Assembly: GCA_024244705.1 (NCBI GenBank)
Contig: JAAEOK010000050.1
Coordinates: forward strand, 1 to 64,000
Reading direction: 5' to 3'
Source: Alphaproteobacteria bacterium
GTDB lineage: Bacteria > Pseudomonadota > Alphaproteobacteria > JAAEOK01
DNA length: 64,000 nt
Under the pieces are notes generated by a model. It saw nothing but the letters and a program-made list of their open reading frames with translations. It was not told the origin of the DNA and did not search any database. Positions 9,267-18,180 of this stretch are shown here, in pieces (the first letter of the stretch is position 1; every line of letters starts with the position of its first letter). The translations under genes were made by a program, and so were the position numbers.

Positions 9267-10529
9267 ATGAACAAGACAACGAAAGCCCGCAAGCACATTG
9301 TGCTGACGTCGCATCCGTCGGGCAGCGCAACGAAATCGGCGCCGATCACATGGGCGGCGCCGAGCGCGGGCGAACGCGGCCCGATCATCGGCACGGTGAC
9401 TAATCCCGGCCGGCGCAACGTGATCGGAACCCATGCCGGCTCCTACGCCCTGTATCGGGCACTCGCCGTCGCCGCCGGCGATTTGAGCGCCGATCACATT
9501 TCCGACCTGACGAATACCGCGCCGGCGGCCACCATCGGACCGCACCCGCAATGGTTCGACCCCGAAAAGATCGTGTCTTTGGATCCCTACGGGCATGTCG
9601 TGACCGAGGCCTTCCCGGAGTTGCGGGCCGAGGGCTGGGACATTCGCCCGACCATCGCCGTCACCAAGGGGCGGCTGAACCTCCCTGAAATGCGCGAGAC
9701 GATCCGCGCCGGCCGGCTCAGCCCGGACGGCCGTATCCTGACCGAGTCGGGCGACGTCACCGCGACCAAGATCGCGGTCGAGCCGGTGTGGCATCTACCT
9801 GGGGTGGCGCGGCGATTCGGCATCGAGGAAACGGAGCTCAGGCGGACGCTGTTCGAGCAGACTGGCGGCATGTTCCCGGACCTGGTCACGCGGCCCGATC
9901 TGCACGTCTTCCTGCCGCCGATCGGCGGCATCACGGTCTATTGCTTCGGCGATATCGCGAACCTTTCGAGCGCAAGCAGCAAACTCGCCTGCCGCGTCCA
10001 CGACGAATGCAACGGGTCGGATGTCTTTGGCTCCGATATCTGCACCTGCCGGCCTTATCTGGTTCACGGCATGGAGGTGTGCGTCGAAACCGCGCAGGCC
10101 GGCGGGGTCGGGCTCGTCGTCTATAACCGCAAGGAAGGCCGGGCGCTTGGCGAGGTGACCAAGTTCCTGGTCTACAACGCGCGCAAGCGTCAGGTTCTGG
10201 GCGATCGGGCCGAGGCCTATTTCGAGCGCACCGAATGCGTGGCCGGCGTTCAGGATATGCGCTTCCAGCAACTCATGCCCGATGTCATGCACTGGCTGGG
10301 CATCGCGCGCATCGACCGCTTCGTCTCGATGAGCAACATGAAGTACGACGCAATCGTCGGCCAGGGCATCGAAATCGTCGAGCAGGTTCCGATTCCCGAG
10401 GATCGCATCCCGCCCGATGCGATCGTCGAGATGGACGCCAAGAAGGCGGCCGGGTACTACAGCGACGGCGGCGCGCCAGACGCCGGCGACCTCGCCGCCG
10501 TCAAGGGACGGGCGCTCAGCGATTACTAA
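9267..10529 (+). CDS. urc1: GTP cyclohydrolase II-like protein of the URC uracil catabolic pathway (URC1-like)
   Basis: A 420-residue GTP cyclohydrolase II homologue with the long N-terminal extension of the uracil-catabolism branch. The zinc-binding cysteines are Cys248, Cys259 and Cys261 (DECNGSDVFGSDICTC), matching the three ligands in RibA. The usual RQEGRGIGL motif is altered to YNRKEGRALGEVTKF, a branch-specific change. URC1 homologues in yeasts act on a uracil-derived nucleotide during ring opening, not in riboflavin synthesis. The neighbours strongly support this: the URC4 gene follows with a one-base gap and a uracil phosphoribosyltransferase comes next. No ribB/ribE-type genes are present. 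Confidence 0.88.
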   Translation: MNKTTKARKHIVLTSHPSGSATKSAPITWAAPSAGERGPIIGTVTNPGRRNVIGTHAGSYALYRALAVAAGDLSADHISDLTNTAPAATIGPHPQWFDPEKIVSLDPYGHVVTEAFPELRAEGWDIRPTIAVTKGRLNLPEMRETIRAGRLSPDGRILTESGDVTATKIAVEPVWHLPGVARRFGIEETELRRTLFEQTGGMFPDLVTRPDLHVFLPPIGGITVYCFGDIANLSSASSKLACRVHDECNGSDVFGSDICTCRPYLVHGMEVCVETAQAGGVGLVVYNRKEGRALGEVTKFLVYNARKRQVLGDRAEAYFERTECVAGVQDMRFQQLMPDVMHWLGIARIDRFVSMSNMKYDAIVGQGIEIVEQVPIPEDRIPPDAIVEMDAKKAAGYYSDGGAPDAGDLAAVKGRALSDY

Positions 10530-10530
10530 G

Positions 10531-11766
10531 GTGGTCGAGGGCAATCGGGACACCGTCGCGTGGCTGCGCTCAGCCGCCGCGGTTCGTCAGCGCTGTGACG
10601 CCATTCTTCGAACCGGGCTCAGGGGCGAGCTGGATTTCTTCGACATCGATCCGACGCGAATGGCGGCGACGGCGGCCTACGTCGCTGAAACCACGCGGCT
10701 GGCCTATCCCGATCTCGACGTGCCGCCGCACAGCCGGTGGCGCCACTTCACCGCCGGCGGTGTCGATCGATGGTCGCGTATCGCCGGCGAAATCGAATCG
10801 GCCAGTGCCGACGAGACCGCCCGCGTGAAATTCGACCTCGTCGTTACCAGCGTCCTCCTCGACGCCGGCGCCGGCGCCGAATGGCGCTATCGGGAGGCGG
10901 ACACGGGAGACAGCTATGCCCGTTCGGAGGGCCTGGCCGTGGCGAGCTTCGATCTCTTCGCCGCCGGCCGGTTATCGGCCGATCCGGGGAACCTCTACCG
11001 CGCCGACGCGGCGGCACTTGGGCACTTCGGTGCCGAAGACATCGCGCGCGGCTTCCAGGTCGATGCGGGCAATCCGCTTGTCGGTCTGGACGGCCGGGCC
11101 GGACTTCTGCGGCGGCTCGGCGCGGCGCTCGAGGCGCGGCCCGGCATGTTCGGTCGCGATCGGCCGCGGGTCGGCAATCTTTTCGACTATCTGGCGGCGC
11201 AGGCGCCCGACGGGACCCTGCCGGCGGAGGTGATCCTCGCCGCGATTTTGCAAGGTCTGGGTCCGATCTGGCCCGGTCGGATCGTCGTCGATGGAGAAAA
11301 CCTCGGCGATGTGTGGCGCCATCCGGCGGTTTCGGCGGCGGACCCGACCGGTGGCCTGGTGCCGTTCCATAAGCTGTCCCAGTGGTTGGCCTATTCGCTG
11401 ATCGAGCCGCTGCAGGCGGCGGGGATCGCGATCACCGGACAGGACGCGTTGACCGGCCTGCCGGAATATCGCAATGGCGGTCTGCTGATCGATATGGGCG
11501 TGCTCGTTCCCAAACAGCCGGAAGTTTTGGAAGAAGCCCACGATGTCGGTTCGGTCGTCGTCGTCGAATGGCGCGCCTTGACCGTCGCCCTCCTCGACCG
11601 GTTGGCCGACGAGGTCCGCGCGGTCCTCGGCTTGGCGCCCGCCGCGTTCCCCCTGGCCAAAGTACTGGAAGGCGGCACCTGGGCCGCCGGCCGGCGCATC
11701 GCCGCAGAGCGCCGGCCCGATGGGGGCTCTCCCCTCAAGGTGCGTTCCGATGGTACCGTTTTCTGA
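10531..11766 (+). CDS. urc4: URC4/urg3 family protein (DUF1688)
   Basis: A 411-residue member of DUF1688, the family of fungal URC4/Urg3. Recognisable blocks are WLRSAAAVRQRC, FDIDPTRM, YPDLDVPPHSRWRHF and, at the end, GGLLIDMGVLVPKQ plus VLEGGTWAAGRRIA. GTG at 10531 lies one base after the URC1 stop, indicating translational coupling, and gives the usual family length. The exact reaction is not settled in the literature I know; the gene is needed for uracil breakdown via ribosylurea in yeast. Placed between URC1 and upp, it is assigned to the same pathway. Confidence 0.88.
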   Translation: MVEGNRDTVAWLRSAAAVRQRCDAILRTGLRGELDFFDIDPTRMAATAAYVAETTRLAYPDLDVPPHSRWRHFTAGGVDRWSRIAGEIESASADETARVKFDLVVTSVLLDAGAGAEWRYREADTGDSYARSEGLAVASFDLFAAGRLSADPGNLYRADAAALGHFGAEDIARGFQVDAGNPLVGLDGRAGLLRRLGAALEARPGMFGRDRPRVGNLFDYLAAQAPDGTLPAEVILAAILQGLGPIWPGRIVVDGENLGDVWRHPAVSAADPTGGLVPFHKLSQWLAYSLIEPLQAAGIAITGQDALTGLPEYRNGGLLIDMGVLVPKQPEVLEEAHDVGSVVVVEWRALTVALLDRLADEVRAVLGLAPAAFPLAKVLEGGTWAAGRRIAAERRPDGGSPLKVRSDGTVF

Positions 11767-11802
11767 GCGGCAACCCCTTCACCCCGGCTAGCGAGGTAAG
11801 CC

Positions 11803-12435
11803 ATGCAGGACAATGTCACCGTCGTCGATCATCCCCTGGTCCAACACAAGCTGACGCTGATGCGAAGGGTCGAGACGTCGACGGCGGACTTTCGCCGGCT
11901 GGTGCGCGAGGTCAGTACGCTGCTCGCCTACGAGGTCATGCACGACCTGCCGTTGACCGAGATCGAAATCGAGACCCCATTGGAACCCATGAAAGCGCCG
12001 GTGATCGAGGGCAAGAAGCTGTGCCTGGTCTCGATCCTGCGCGCCGGCAACGGCATCCTCGACGGCATGCTCGACCTCGTGCCCTCGGCCCGCGTCGCCC
12101 ATGTCGGGCTCTATCGCGATCCCCAGACCCTGGTCGCCGTCGAATACTATTTCAAGGCGCCGGACAAGCTCGGCGAGCGCCTGCTGATCGTCGTCGACCC
12201 GATGCTGGCGACCGGCAACTCGGCCGCCGCCGCCGTTCAACGGCTGAAGGAGGCCGGCGCATCGGACATCAAGTTCGTCTGCATCCTGGCCGCGCCGGAA
12301 GGCGTCGCCGCGTTCCACGACGCCCATCCCGATGTGCCCATATTCACCGCCGCCATCGACCGTCAGCTCAACGATCACGGCTACATCCTGCCCGGCCTCG
12401 GCGATGCCGGAGACCGCATATTCGGCACCACGTGA
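11803..12435 (+). CDS. upp: Uracil phosphoribosyltransferase
   Basis: A 210-residue UPRTase, normal length. It makes UMP from uracil and PRPP. Diagnostic motifs are [22 protein letters not shown] and the PRPP loop [13 protein letters not shown] (132-144), with the uracil-binding [13 protein letters not shown] at the C-terminus. ATG at 11803 follows a GAGGT ribosome site. Its position 36 bases after URC4 matches the URC6 function, which feeds UMP into the URC pathway, although it can serve general salvage as well. Confidence 0.95.
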   Translation: MQDNVTVVDHPLVQHKLTLMRRVETSTADFRRLVREVSTLLAYEVMHDLPLTEIEIETPLEPMKAPVIEGKKLCLVSILRAGNGILDGMLDLVPSARVAHVGLYRDPQTLVAVEYYFKAPDKLGERLLIVVDPMLATGNSAAAAVQRLKEAGASDIKFVCILAAPEGVAAFHDAHPDVPIFTAAIDRQLNDHGYILPGLGDAGDRIFGTT

Positions 12436-12713
12436 TCCAGGCATCCACGGGCGACCGGCAACAGGTCGGCGTCGCCGTTTACGTTAGTCTCGGAACAGAG
12501 TGGTTGCCGCCGCCGCGGGGAAGGGCCGCGCGGCCTCCACGTTGACCCAGGTCAACGCCGGATCGGCATGGCCCACCTAGGTTGCAGATGATCCAGTCCA
12601 GGGGTTTCGACTCTGCACGCCGTGCAACCGTGAATCGTTAAGCCCAGTGCTCGACGCCAGGAGCTCGTCCGATAGCGAAGAAACTCGACATCACACCGGC
12701 GCCCGCGCTTCAA

Positions 12714-13787
12714 ATGAGCTATGAACAGACCCTCGTGGCGAGCGGGCTGGTCGACGATGTCGCCGACATTATTATCCTGGACCCCAAACCCCATCGATAC
12801 TCGGAGGGCGACTATATTTGTCGTCGAGGCGAGGAAGCGGAATGTTTGTGGATCATAGTTTCCGGCTCGGTTTCGGTGCGTGAGAACGATCGAACGCTGT
12901 TCGTTCGTGGCCGCAACGAGGTTGTCGGAGAGCAGAACCTGCTGGGCAACGGATTTCGGCGCTTGTACGACCTTGTGGCGAGCGAAAGCCAGGTTGAGCT
13001 GCTCGAAATCGACAAGGCGAAAGTCGAAAGCCATCCCCAAGCGCACACATTATGGCGAAATATCGCCAAGATAATTTCTTTGAAACTGAAGGATTCGACA
13101 ATCAAGACATCGTCCTTAACCCGCCAGCTTCAAGACGATACCCGAATTCTAAAAGCTTACATGAACGAATATGCGCTCAGCAGATGCCTGCAGTCAGGAG
13201 CGGGACATATTACCGATTACAAGGTGGATCGAGCCATTGTCTGGTTTTCCGATGTCGTCGATTTCAGTCGCCATGTGCTCGAACTGGCGCCGTCCCGGAC
13301 GGCGGACATCGTTCAGAGGTTCTTTAACGCCCAATCCATTCCGATTACCGGTCATGGCGGACACATCGACAAATTCATCGGCGACGGCCTGATGGCATTC
13401 TGGGTTTTATCAGATAACAAGACCGTTGGCGTGAAGTGTCTGGAAGCGCTCCGGGCGGCCGAAGAGGCGGTTAAGTCGGTGTCGGAGATCCGGATCGGAA
13501 ATAGTCCGCTCCACCTTCGCATCGGACTGCATGTCGGTTTGGTGTTGAGTGGCGATTTCGGCTCAGTCGCCCGCCATCAATTCACATTGATCGGCCGCGA
13601 GGTCAACAAGGCGGCGCGGCTCGAGCAAGTCCATCCGGAAGACGTCATCGAGGGTGATCGCGACCTAGGGGCCATTCGATTGAGCGTCGCGTTCAAGAGT
13701 GAACTGACCGATACCGTCAAGCGGCGATATCGACGGTACAGCAAAGCCCAGGCAAAGAACATTGGCGAATTGGAGATCTATAGTTAG
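12714..13787 (+). CDS. Cyclic-nucleotide-binding domain fused to class III nucleotide cyclase
   Basis: A 357-residue soluble protein. Residues about 15-125 form a cNMP-binding fold (ICRRGEEAECLWIIVSGSVSV, VVGEQNLL), and residues about 170-345 form a class III cyclase domain. The two metal-binding aspartates are Asp180 in VWFSDVVDF and Asp224 in DKFIGDGLMAFW. Lys220 occupies the purine-selecting lysine position, and Asn298 and Arg302 in IGREVNKAARLEQ are the transition-state residues, so catalysis looks intact and adenylate cyclase activity is likely. The cNMP module at the N-terminus suggests feedback by its own product. The region upstream (12436-12713) shows no gene. Confidence 0.85.
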   Translation: MSYEQTLVASGLVDDVADIIILDPKPHRYSEGDYICRRGEEAECLWIIVSGSVSVRENDRTLFVRGRNEVVGEQNLLGNGFRRLYDLVASESQVELLEIDKAKVESHPQAHTLWRNIAKIISLKLKDSTIKTSSLTRQLQDDTRILKAYMNEYALSRCLQSGAGHITDYKVDRAIVWFSDVVDFSRHVLELAPSRTADIVQRFFNAQSIPITGHGGHIDKFIGDGLMAFWVLSDNKTVGVKCLEALRAAEEAVKSVSEIRIGNSPLHLRIGLHVGLVLSGDFGSVARHQFTLIGREVNKAARLEQVHPEDVIEGDRDLGAIRLSVAFKSELTDTVKRRYRRYSKAQAKNIGELEIYS

Positions 13788-14017
13788 TGCGGTGGCCATA
13801 TCGGGTGAATGGCAGCTCATGACTACCGCGCCCACGCCTCGCATAGCACCGTCGGAACTAGGTAGTCGGTAGTGGACGCGGTGGGCCTGCCAAATCTGCC
13901 AGGTAGAGTGGCGAGTCCGCTCTGGTCTGTCCCGCCAGCCGCCTGGCAGCGGTTGACGGCGCCGGATAGCCTAGCGAAACTCGGCCGTGACAGGAAACCC
14001 AATAGGGGGCGCTCCTC

Positions 14018-14296
14018 ATGAAGTTCATCCTGACCTGGAAGATTCCGCCCGGGCGTTACGAGGCCGCGGCGGAGGCCTTTCTCGCCTCCGGCGCTCCGGT
14101 ACCGGAAGGCCTCGCCCTGTTGGGCCGCTGGCACGTCCCGGGATCGGCACAGGGCTGGGCCCTCGTCGAGGGCGACGACGGCGCGGCGGTGGCCGAGCAT
14201 GTCGCCGAATGGGCGACCTCGTTGGAGCTACAGGTCCACCCGGTCATCGAGGATGAGGCGACCGCAGGGGCCTTGTCCAAGGTGTTCGGAAGCTAG
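14018..14296 (+). CDS. DUF3303 domain-containing protein
   Basis: A 92-residue protein of the DUF3303 family, recognised by MKFILTWKIPPGRYEAAAEAFLASG, the GLALLGRWHVPGSAQGWALVEGDD core and the VAEWATSLELQVHPVIEDEA segment. It resembles the dimeric alpha-beta barrel fold. No function is known. The upstream gap 13788-14017 shows no convincing gene. Confidence 0.85.
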   Translation: MKFILTWKIPPGRYEAAAEAFLASGAPVPEGLALLGRWHVPGSAQGWALVEGDDGAAVAEHVAEWATSLELQVHPVIEDEATAGALSKVFGS

Positions 14297-14478
14297 CGGC
14301 ACGCCGATCGCGGACAGGCTCTTCCACGTCCATTCGGAGCATCCGTCAAATCGCGGACCGGGACGGCTCGGAGCGGCTCCCGCGGCCGCGTGTCCGGTCC
14401 GCTTGGGCCCAGGATGGCGAGAATTGATGTTGATGCCCGAGCGCCGTTTACAAGCGTCCGCTCCCGTCGCAAATCGCC

Positions 14479-15339
14479 TTACTCCCGCATCAGCCTGTAC
14501 ATCACCACCCGGTCGTTGCCCGAATCGGAGATCCACAGGGTATCGCCCCTGGTCTCGATTCCCTCTGGCGTGGTGAATTCGCCCCGCCCCGTTCCCCGCC
14601 GGCCGTTGCCGAGCACCAGAAGGAGCGCGCCGTCGGGTCCGATGACCTTGACCTGGTGGTTGTTCTTGTCGGCGGCGATCACGGTGCCGTCGGCGAGCAC
14701 GTCCTGATAGCGGACGCCGTCGAAATCGTAGGGCGCACCCTTCAGTTCGCGCTTGATCTCGAGGTCGGGCGACAACAGCAGCATGCGATCGTTGCCCGCA
14801 TCGGCGAGCCAGATATCGCCACCGGGCGCGCGTTCGAGGTCGTGGGGCGAGGACAGCCCGGCCAGTTCCGCGACGACCGCTTCGTCTTCGTAGGCGACGA
14901 CATTGCCCGACCAGGCGCCGGCGACATAGATGCGGCCGTTGGGATGGGCGAGCACGCCTTCGGGTCCGCGCACGCGTTCGCTCAATTCGCCGACCAGCGC
15001 GGCGTTCGTGCCATCCATCTGGTAGATCGTAACCCGGTTGTTGTGGGTATCGGCGACGTAAGCGCGGCCGTCGGCGTCGAAGTCGATGTCATGGGTGCCC
15101 GATTGATGGTTGGATCCGAAATCCGAGACCAGCGCCAGCGTTTCGGGATCGAGCACGGCGATGCGGTCGTTGTCGACGTCGGACACGAAGAGATACTTGC
15201 CGTCCGGGGACAGCTTAAGGTCGTGCGGGTTGCCGAGCTCGACCGTGCTGCCGGCGACGAATGTGGCCGTCCACTCGGCGGCGACCGCGCCCTGGATCCA
15301 CAGACCGAGAATCAGCGCCGAAGCGAGGCTCCGGATCAT
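14479..15339 (-). CDS. Secreted NHL-repeat beta-propeller protein
   Basis: A 286-residue protein with a signal peptide (MIRSLASALILGLWIQGAVAA) and about five to six NHL/SMP-30-like propeller blades, each with a DGxxxVADxxNxRV pattern (for example GRAYVADTHNNRVTIY, DIWLADAGNDRMLLL and TLWISDSGNDRVVMY). The start at 15339 has GGAGACAGC upstream; the frame continues further 5' but lacks a signal peptide there. It is 28 bases downstream of the thioesterase and may be cotranscribed with it. Probably a periplasmic binding scaffold or lactonase-like fold; no catalytic residues are evident. Confidence 0.8.
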   Translation of the reverse strand: MIRSLASALILGLWIQGAVAAEWTATFVAGSTVELGNPHDLKLSPDGKYLFVSDVDNDRIAVLDPETLALVSDFGSNHQSGTHDIDFDADGRAYVADTHNNRVTIYQMDGTNAALVGELSERVRGPEGVLAHPNGRIYVAGAWSGNVVAYEDEAVVAELAGLSSPHDLERAPGGDIWLADAGNDRMLLLSPDLEIKRELKGAPYDFDGVRYQDVLADGTVIAADKNNHQVKVIGPDGALLLVLGNGRRGTGRGEFTTPEGIETRGDTLWISDSGNDRVVMYRLMRE

Positions 15340-15367
15340 GTGCTGTCTCCTCTGGTTCGCCGCGGGC

Positions 15368-15775
15368 TCACGTCTTGGCCGGCAGCACCAATTGCGTCTG
15401 CGTAACGAGCGCAGCCAGTCGTCCCTGTTCGGTCGTGACCCGTGTCTGCCACACCATCGTCGTCCGCCCGCGATGCACCGGCGTCGCTTCACCCACGATG
15501 CGCGAGCCGGCCGGCGCGGCGGCGAGAAAATTGGTCTTGCTTTCGATGGTCGTGGTGGTGGCGCCCTCGGGCAGGTTCAAGATCGTGCCCGCTGCGCCGA
15601 GTGTGTCGGCGAAGGCCATCAACACGCCGCCATGGGCGACGGCGGGCCGGGTGCACAGTTCGTCGGTGATCGTCAATTCGGCGACCACCCGATCCAACTC
15701 GGCGGATAGGAATCGAATGCCGAGATACTTTGCGAACGGCAGCATGTCGTCATTGAGTTGGGCCAGCATATCCAT
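15368..15775 (-). CDS. PaaI-like hotdog-fold thioesterase
   Basis: A 135-residue single hotdog domain of the PaaI/4HBT type. Conserved parts are LGIRF near the start, the active-site loop AVAHGGVLMAFADTLGAAG and TIESKTNFLAAAPAGSRIVGEATPVHRGRTT. Members hydrolyse acyl- or aryl-CoA thioesters. ATG at 15775 gives the usual length; the longer frame to 15892 adds residues outside the family. It follows the cytosine deaminase-like gene by about 135 bases on the same strand. Confidence 0.85.
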   Translation of the reverse strand: MDMLAQLNDDMLPFAKYLGIRFLSAELDRVVAELTITDELCTRPAVAHGGVLMAFADTLGAAGTILNLPEGATTTTIESKTNFLAAAPAGSRIVGEATPVHRGRTTMVWQTRVTTEQGRLAALVTQTQLVLPAKT

Positions 15776-15909
15776 GGAAGACCGATCCCCCGCGTCCGGT
15801 GTCCGTCTTGGAACGAGATTAATGATGTTTCCGCGGGCTGTGAATGGCCGTCGTGGGTTGTGGCGCGGCCATCCATGCAGCGCGCCGGCCATGTGCGTTC
15901 AGTCCAATT

Positions 15910-17184
15910 TCACCCGCGCCCGGTAAAATCGACCTCCGCCGGTCGCCCCGGCAGGTCGAGGCGGGCGGTCTGCGCCGGGCTCTCGGCGACGACGCGCCCG
16001 CGCCGCACCACGGCCAGGCGGGGCGCGCGCAGGCGGATGGCATCGATCGGATCGGCCGCTTCGAGAATGACGAGATCGCCGAAGCATCCCGGCTCCAGGC
16101 CGTATCCCTCGAGCCCGACGATGGCGGCGGCGTTGTCGGTGATGGTGTCGAAGCAGGCGCGCATCTGCGCCCGTCCGGTCATGTGGGTGAGGTGCATGCC
16201 CATATGGGCGACCTCGAGCATGTCGGCCGAACCGAGCCCGTACCACGGGTCCATGACGCAGTCGTTGCCCATGGCGACGGTGATGCCGGCGGCCATCAGC
16301 TCGGGCACGCGGGTCATGCCGCGGCGCTTGGGGTAGGTGTCGTGACGGCCTTGCAGGGTGACGTTGATCAGCGGGTTGGCGATGACGGTCAAGCGCGCCT
16401 CGGCGATCAACGCGATCAACTTGCTGACATAGTAATTGTCCATCGAGTGCATCGAGGTCAGGTGCGAGCCGGTGACCCGGCCGTGGAGGCCGAGGCGTTC
16501 GGTCTCGAAGGCCAGGTTCTCGACGAAACGGGAATGGGGATCGTCGGATTCGTCGCAATGCATGTCGACCGGCAGGCCGCGCTCGGCGGCGATCTCGCAC
16601 AGGATGCGAATCGATTCGACGCCATCGCCATGGGTGCGCTCGAAATGCGGTATGCCGCCGACGACATCGACGCCGCGATCGAGGGCGGCGACGAGCTGTT
16701 CCCGCGCGCCGCGTCGCCGCAGCAAGCCGTCCTGGGGAAAGGCGACCAACTGCAGATCGAGGTACGGTTTGACCCGGTCGCGCACCTCGAGCAGGGCATC
16801 GACGACGAGCAGGCGCGGATCGCTGGTATCGACGTGGCTGCGGATCGCCAACAGGCCGCGCGCCACCGCCATGTCGCAATAGCGCAGCGCGCGTTCGACG
16901 ATCGCCTCGTGCTCGAGCTCCGGCTTCAACTCGCCCCAGATCTTGATGCCTTCGAGCAGGGTGCCCGATTCGTTGTGCCGCGGCTGCCCGACGGTCAGCG
17001 TCGAATCCATATGGAAGTGCGCATCGACGAAGGGCGCGATGACGAGATGGCCGGTGGCGTCGATCTCGGTTGTCGCGCTCGCCGCCAGATTCGGCTCGAC
17101 GGCGACGATGCGCCCGTCCTCGATGCCGATGTCGAGCCCGGTGCGGCCGTCTTTCAGGGTCGCGTTGCGTACGATCAGATCCAT
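15910..17184 (-). CDS. codA: Cytosine deaminase-like amidohydrolase
   Basis: A 424-residue CodA-type amidohydrolase that should convert cytosine, or a related ring, to uracil and ammonia. The metal ligands are seen in FVDAHFHMD (His56, His58), VDMHCDESDDPHSRFVE, SHLTSMHS and GNDCVMDPWYGLG. Similarity to E. coli CodA is strong along the whole chain, including HDTYPKRRGMTRV. One notable change: where E. coli has the adjacent pair Asp313-Asp314, this protein has Asp-Cys; position 314 is known to tune substrate preference. It sits 37 bases downstream of a nucleobase/nucleoside ABC permease, and its product would feed upp and the URC genes. Confidence 0.85.
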   Translation of the reverse strand: MDLIVRNATLKDGRTGLDIGIEDGRIVAVEPNLAASATTEIDATGHLVIAPFVDAHFHMDSTLTVGQPRHNESGTLLEGIKIWGELKPELEHEAIVERALRYCDMAVARGLLAIRSHVDTSDPRLLVVDALLEVRDRVKPYLDLQLVAFPQDGLLRRRGAREQLVAALDRGVDVVGGIPHFERTHGDGVESIRILCEIAAERGLPVDMHCDESDDPHSRFVENLAFETERLGLHGRVTGSHLTSMHSMDNYYVSKLIALIAEARLTVIANPLINVTLQGRHDTYPKRRGMTRVPELMAAGITVAMGNDCVMDPWYGLGSADMLEVAHMGMHLTHMTGRAQMRACFDTITDNAAAIVGLEGYGLEPGCFGDLVILEAADPIDAIRLRAPRLAVVRRGRVVAESPAQTARLDLPGRPAEVDFTGRG

Positions 17185-17221
17185 GGTCCAACTCCCATCG
17201 CCGCGCCAGGGGCGCGGCCGG

Positions 17222-18163
17222 TCAGCGTTCTTCCTTGCGGAACGGAATCAGCAACGCCGCCGGCGCCCGTGCCGACCGCGAGAACACGGCCATCGCGACG
17301 ATCGTGATCACGAACGGCATCATTAGGAATATCTGGTAGGGGACGTCAATCGCTCCGGCCGATTGGAGGCGCAATTGCAGCGCATCGACGGCGCCGAACA
17401 GCAGCGCGGCCAGGCCGCAGCGCCAGGGGTCCCACTGGCCCAGAACGACCAGCGCGATGCACACCCAGCCGCGCCCGGAAATGACGCCGAAGGTGAAGGC
17501 ATTGAACTGCGCCGTCGACAGGTAGACGCCGGCGATGCCCATCAGCATGCCCGAAATCATCAAGCCTTGGTAGCGGGTGAGGGTGACGCTGACGCCGGCG
17601 GAAATCGCCGCGTGCGGGTTCTCGCCGACGGTGCGGAGACTGAGCCCCCACGGCGTTTGATAGAGCACGTACGCGGCCACCGGCACCAGCAGGAAGGCGA
17701 GGTAGACCAGCGTGACATGGTCGAACAGGACCGGGCCGAAGAAGGGTATATCGGAAAGCCAGGGAATCGGCGCCGGCTGAAACGCCTCGACGTTGGGCGG
17801 CTGCGACGGCTGGCCGAAGATGAGCCGGTAGAAGAAAAAGGTCAGACCGCCGCAAAGCAGGGTGACGCCGAGACCGGAAACGTGCTGGCTGAGGCCGAAG
17901 GTCACGGTGAGCAGCCCCATCAGGGCGCCGAACAGGATTCCGGTTAACGCCGCGGCCGCCACTCCGATCCACAGATTGCCGGTAAAATAGGCGGCGCTGA
18001 ACCCGGTCATCGCGCCGATCAGCATGATCCCCTCGATGCCCAGATTGAGCACGCCGCCGCGTTCGGTGAACAGCTCGCCCATGGTCGCCAGCAGGAGCGG
18101 CGTGGCGATGCGGATCATCGCCGCAAAGAACCCGACCGAAAGCACCTGATCGAGGATTTCCAT
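17222..18163 (-). CDS. ABC transporter permease, BMP/nucleoside type (NupQ-like)
   Basis: A 313-residue multi-spanning permease of the BPD_transp_2 class found in BMP-dependent nucleoside importers. It opens with ILDQVLSVGFFAAMIRIATPLLLATMGELFTERGGVLNLGIEGIMLIGAM, whose GELFTERGGVLNLGIEG element is the family hallmark, and later shows LRTVGENPHAAISAGV. About nine to ten hydrophobic segments are visible. It follows the first permease by 17 bases and is the last transporter gene before the cytosine deaminase-like gene. Confidence 0.9.
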   Translation of the reverse strand: MEILDQVLSVGFFAAMIRIATPLLLATMGELFTERGGVLNLGIEGIMLIGAMTGFSAAYFTGNLWIGVAAAALTGILFGALMGLLTVTFGLSQHVSGLGVTLLCGGLTFFFYRLIFGQPSQPPNVEAFQPAPIPWLSDIPFFGPVLFDHVTLVYLAFLLVPVAAYVLYQTPWGLSLRTVGENPHAAISAGVSVTLTRYQGLMISGMLMGIAGVYLSTAQFNAFTFGVISGRGWVCIALVVLGQWDPWRCGLAALLFGAVDALQLRLQSAGAIDVPYQIFLMMPFVITIVAMAVFSRSARAPAALLIPFRKEER

Positions 18164-18180
18164 GGTCGCGGTCCTCGGCG

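Noticed and set aside
8679-9794. 371-codon minus-strand frame over the DOPA-dioxygenase-like and URC1 genes
   Set aside because: Arg/Gly-rich with no motif; it overlaps two well-supported genes.
15844-17307. 487-codon open frame antisense to the cytosine deaminase-like gene
   Set aside because: Shadow frame; the opposite strand matches CodA along its entire length.
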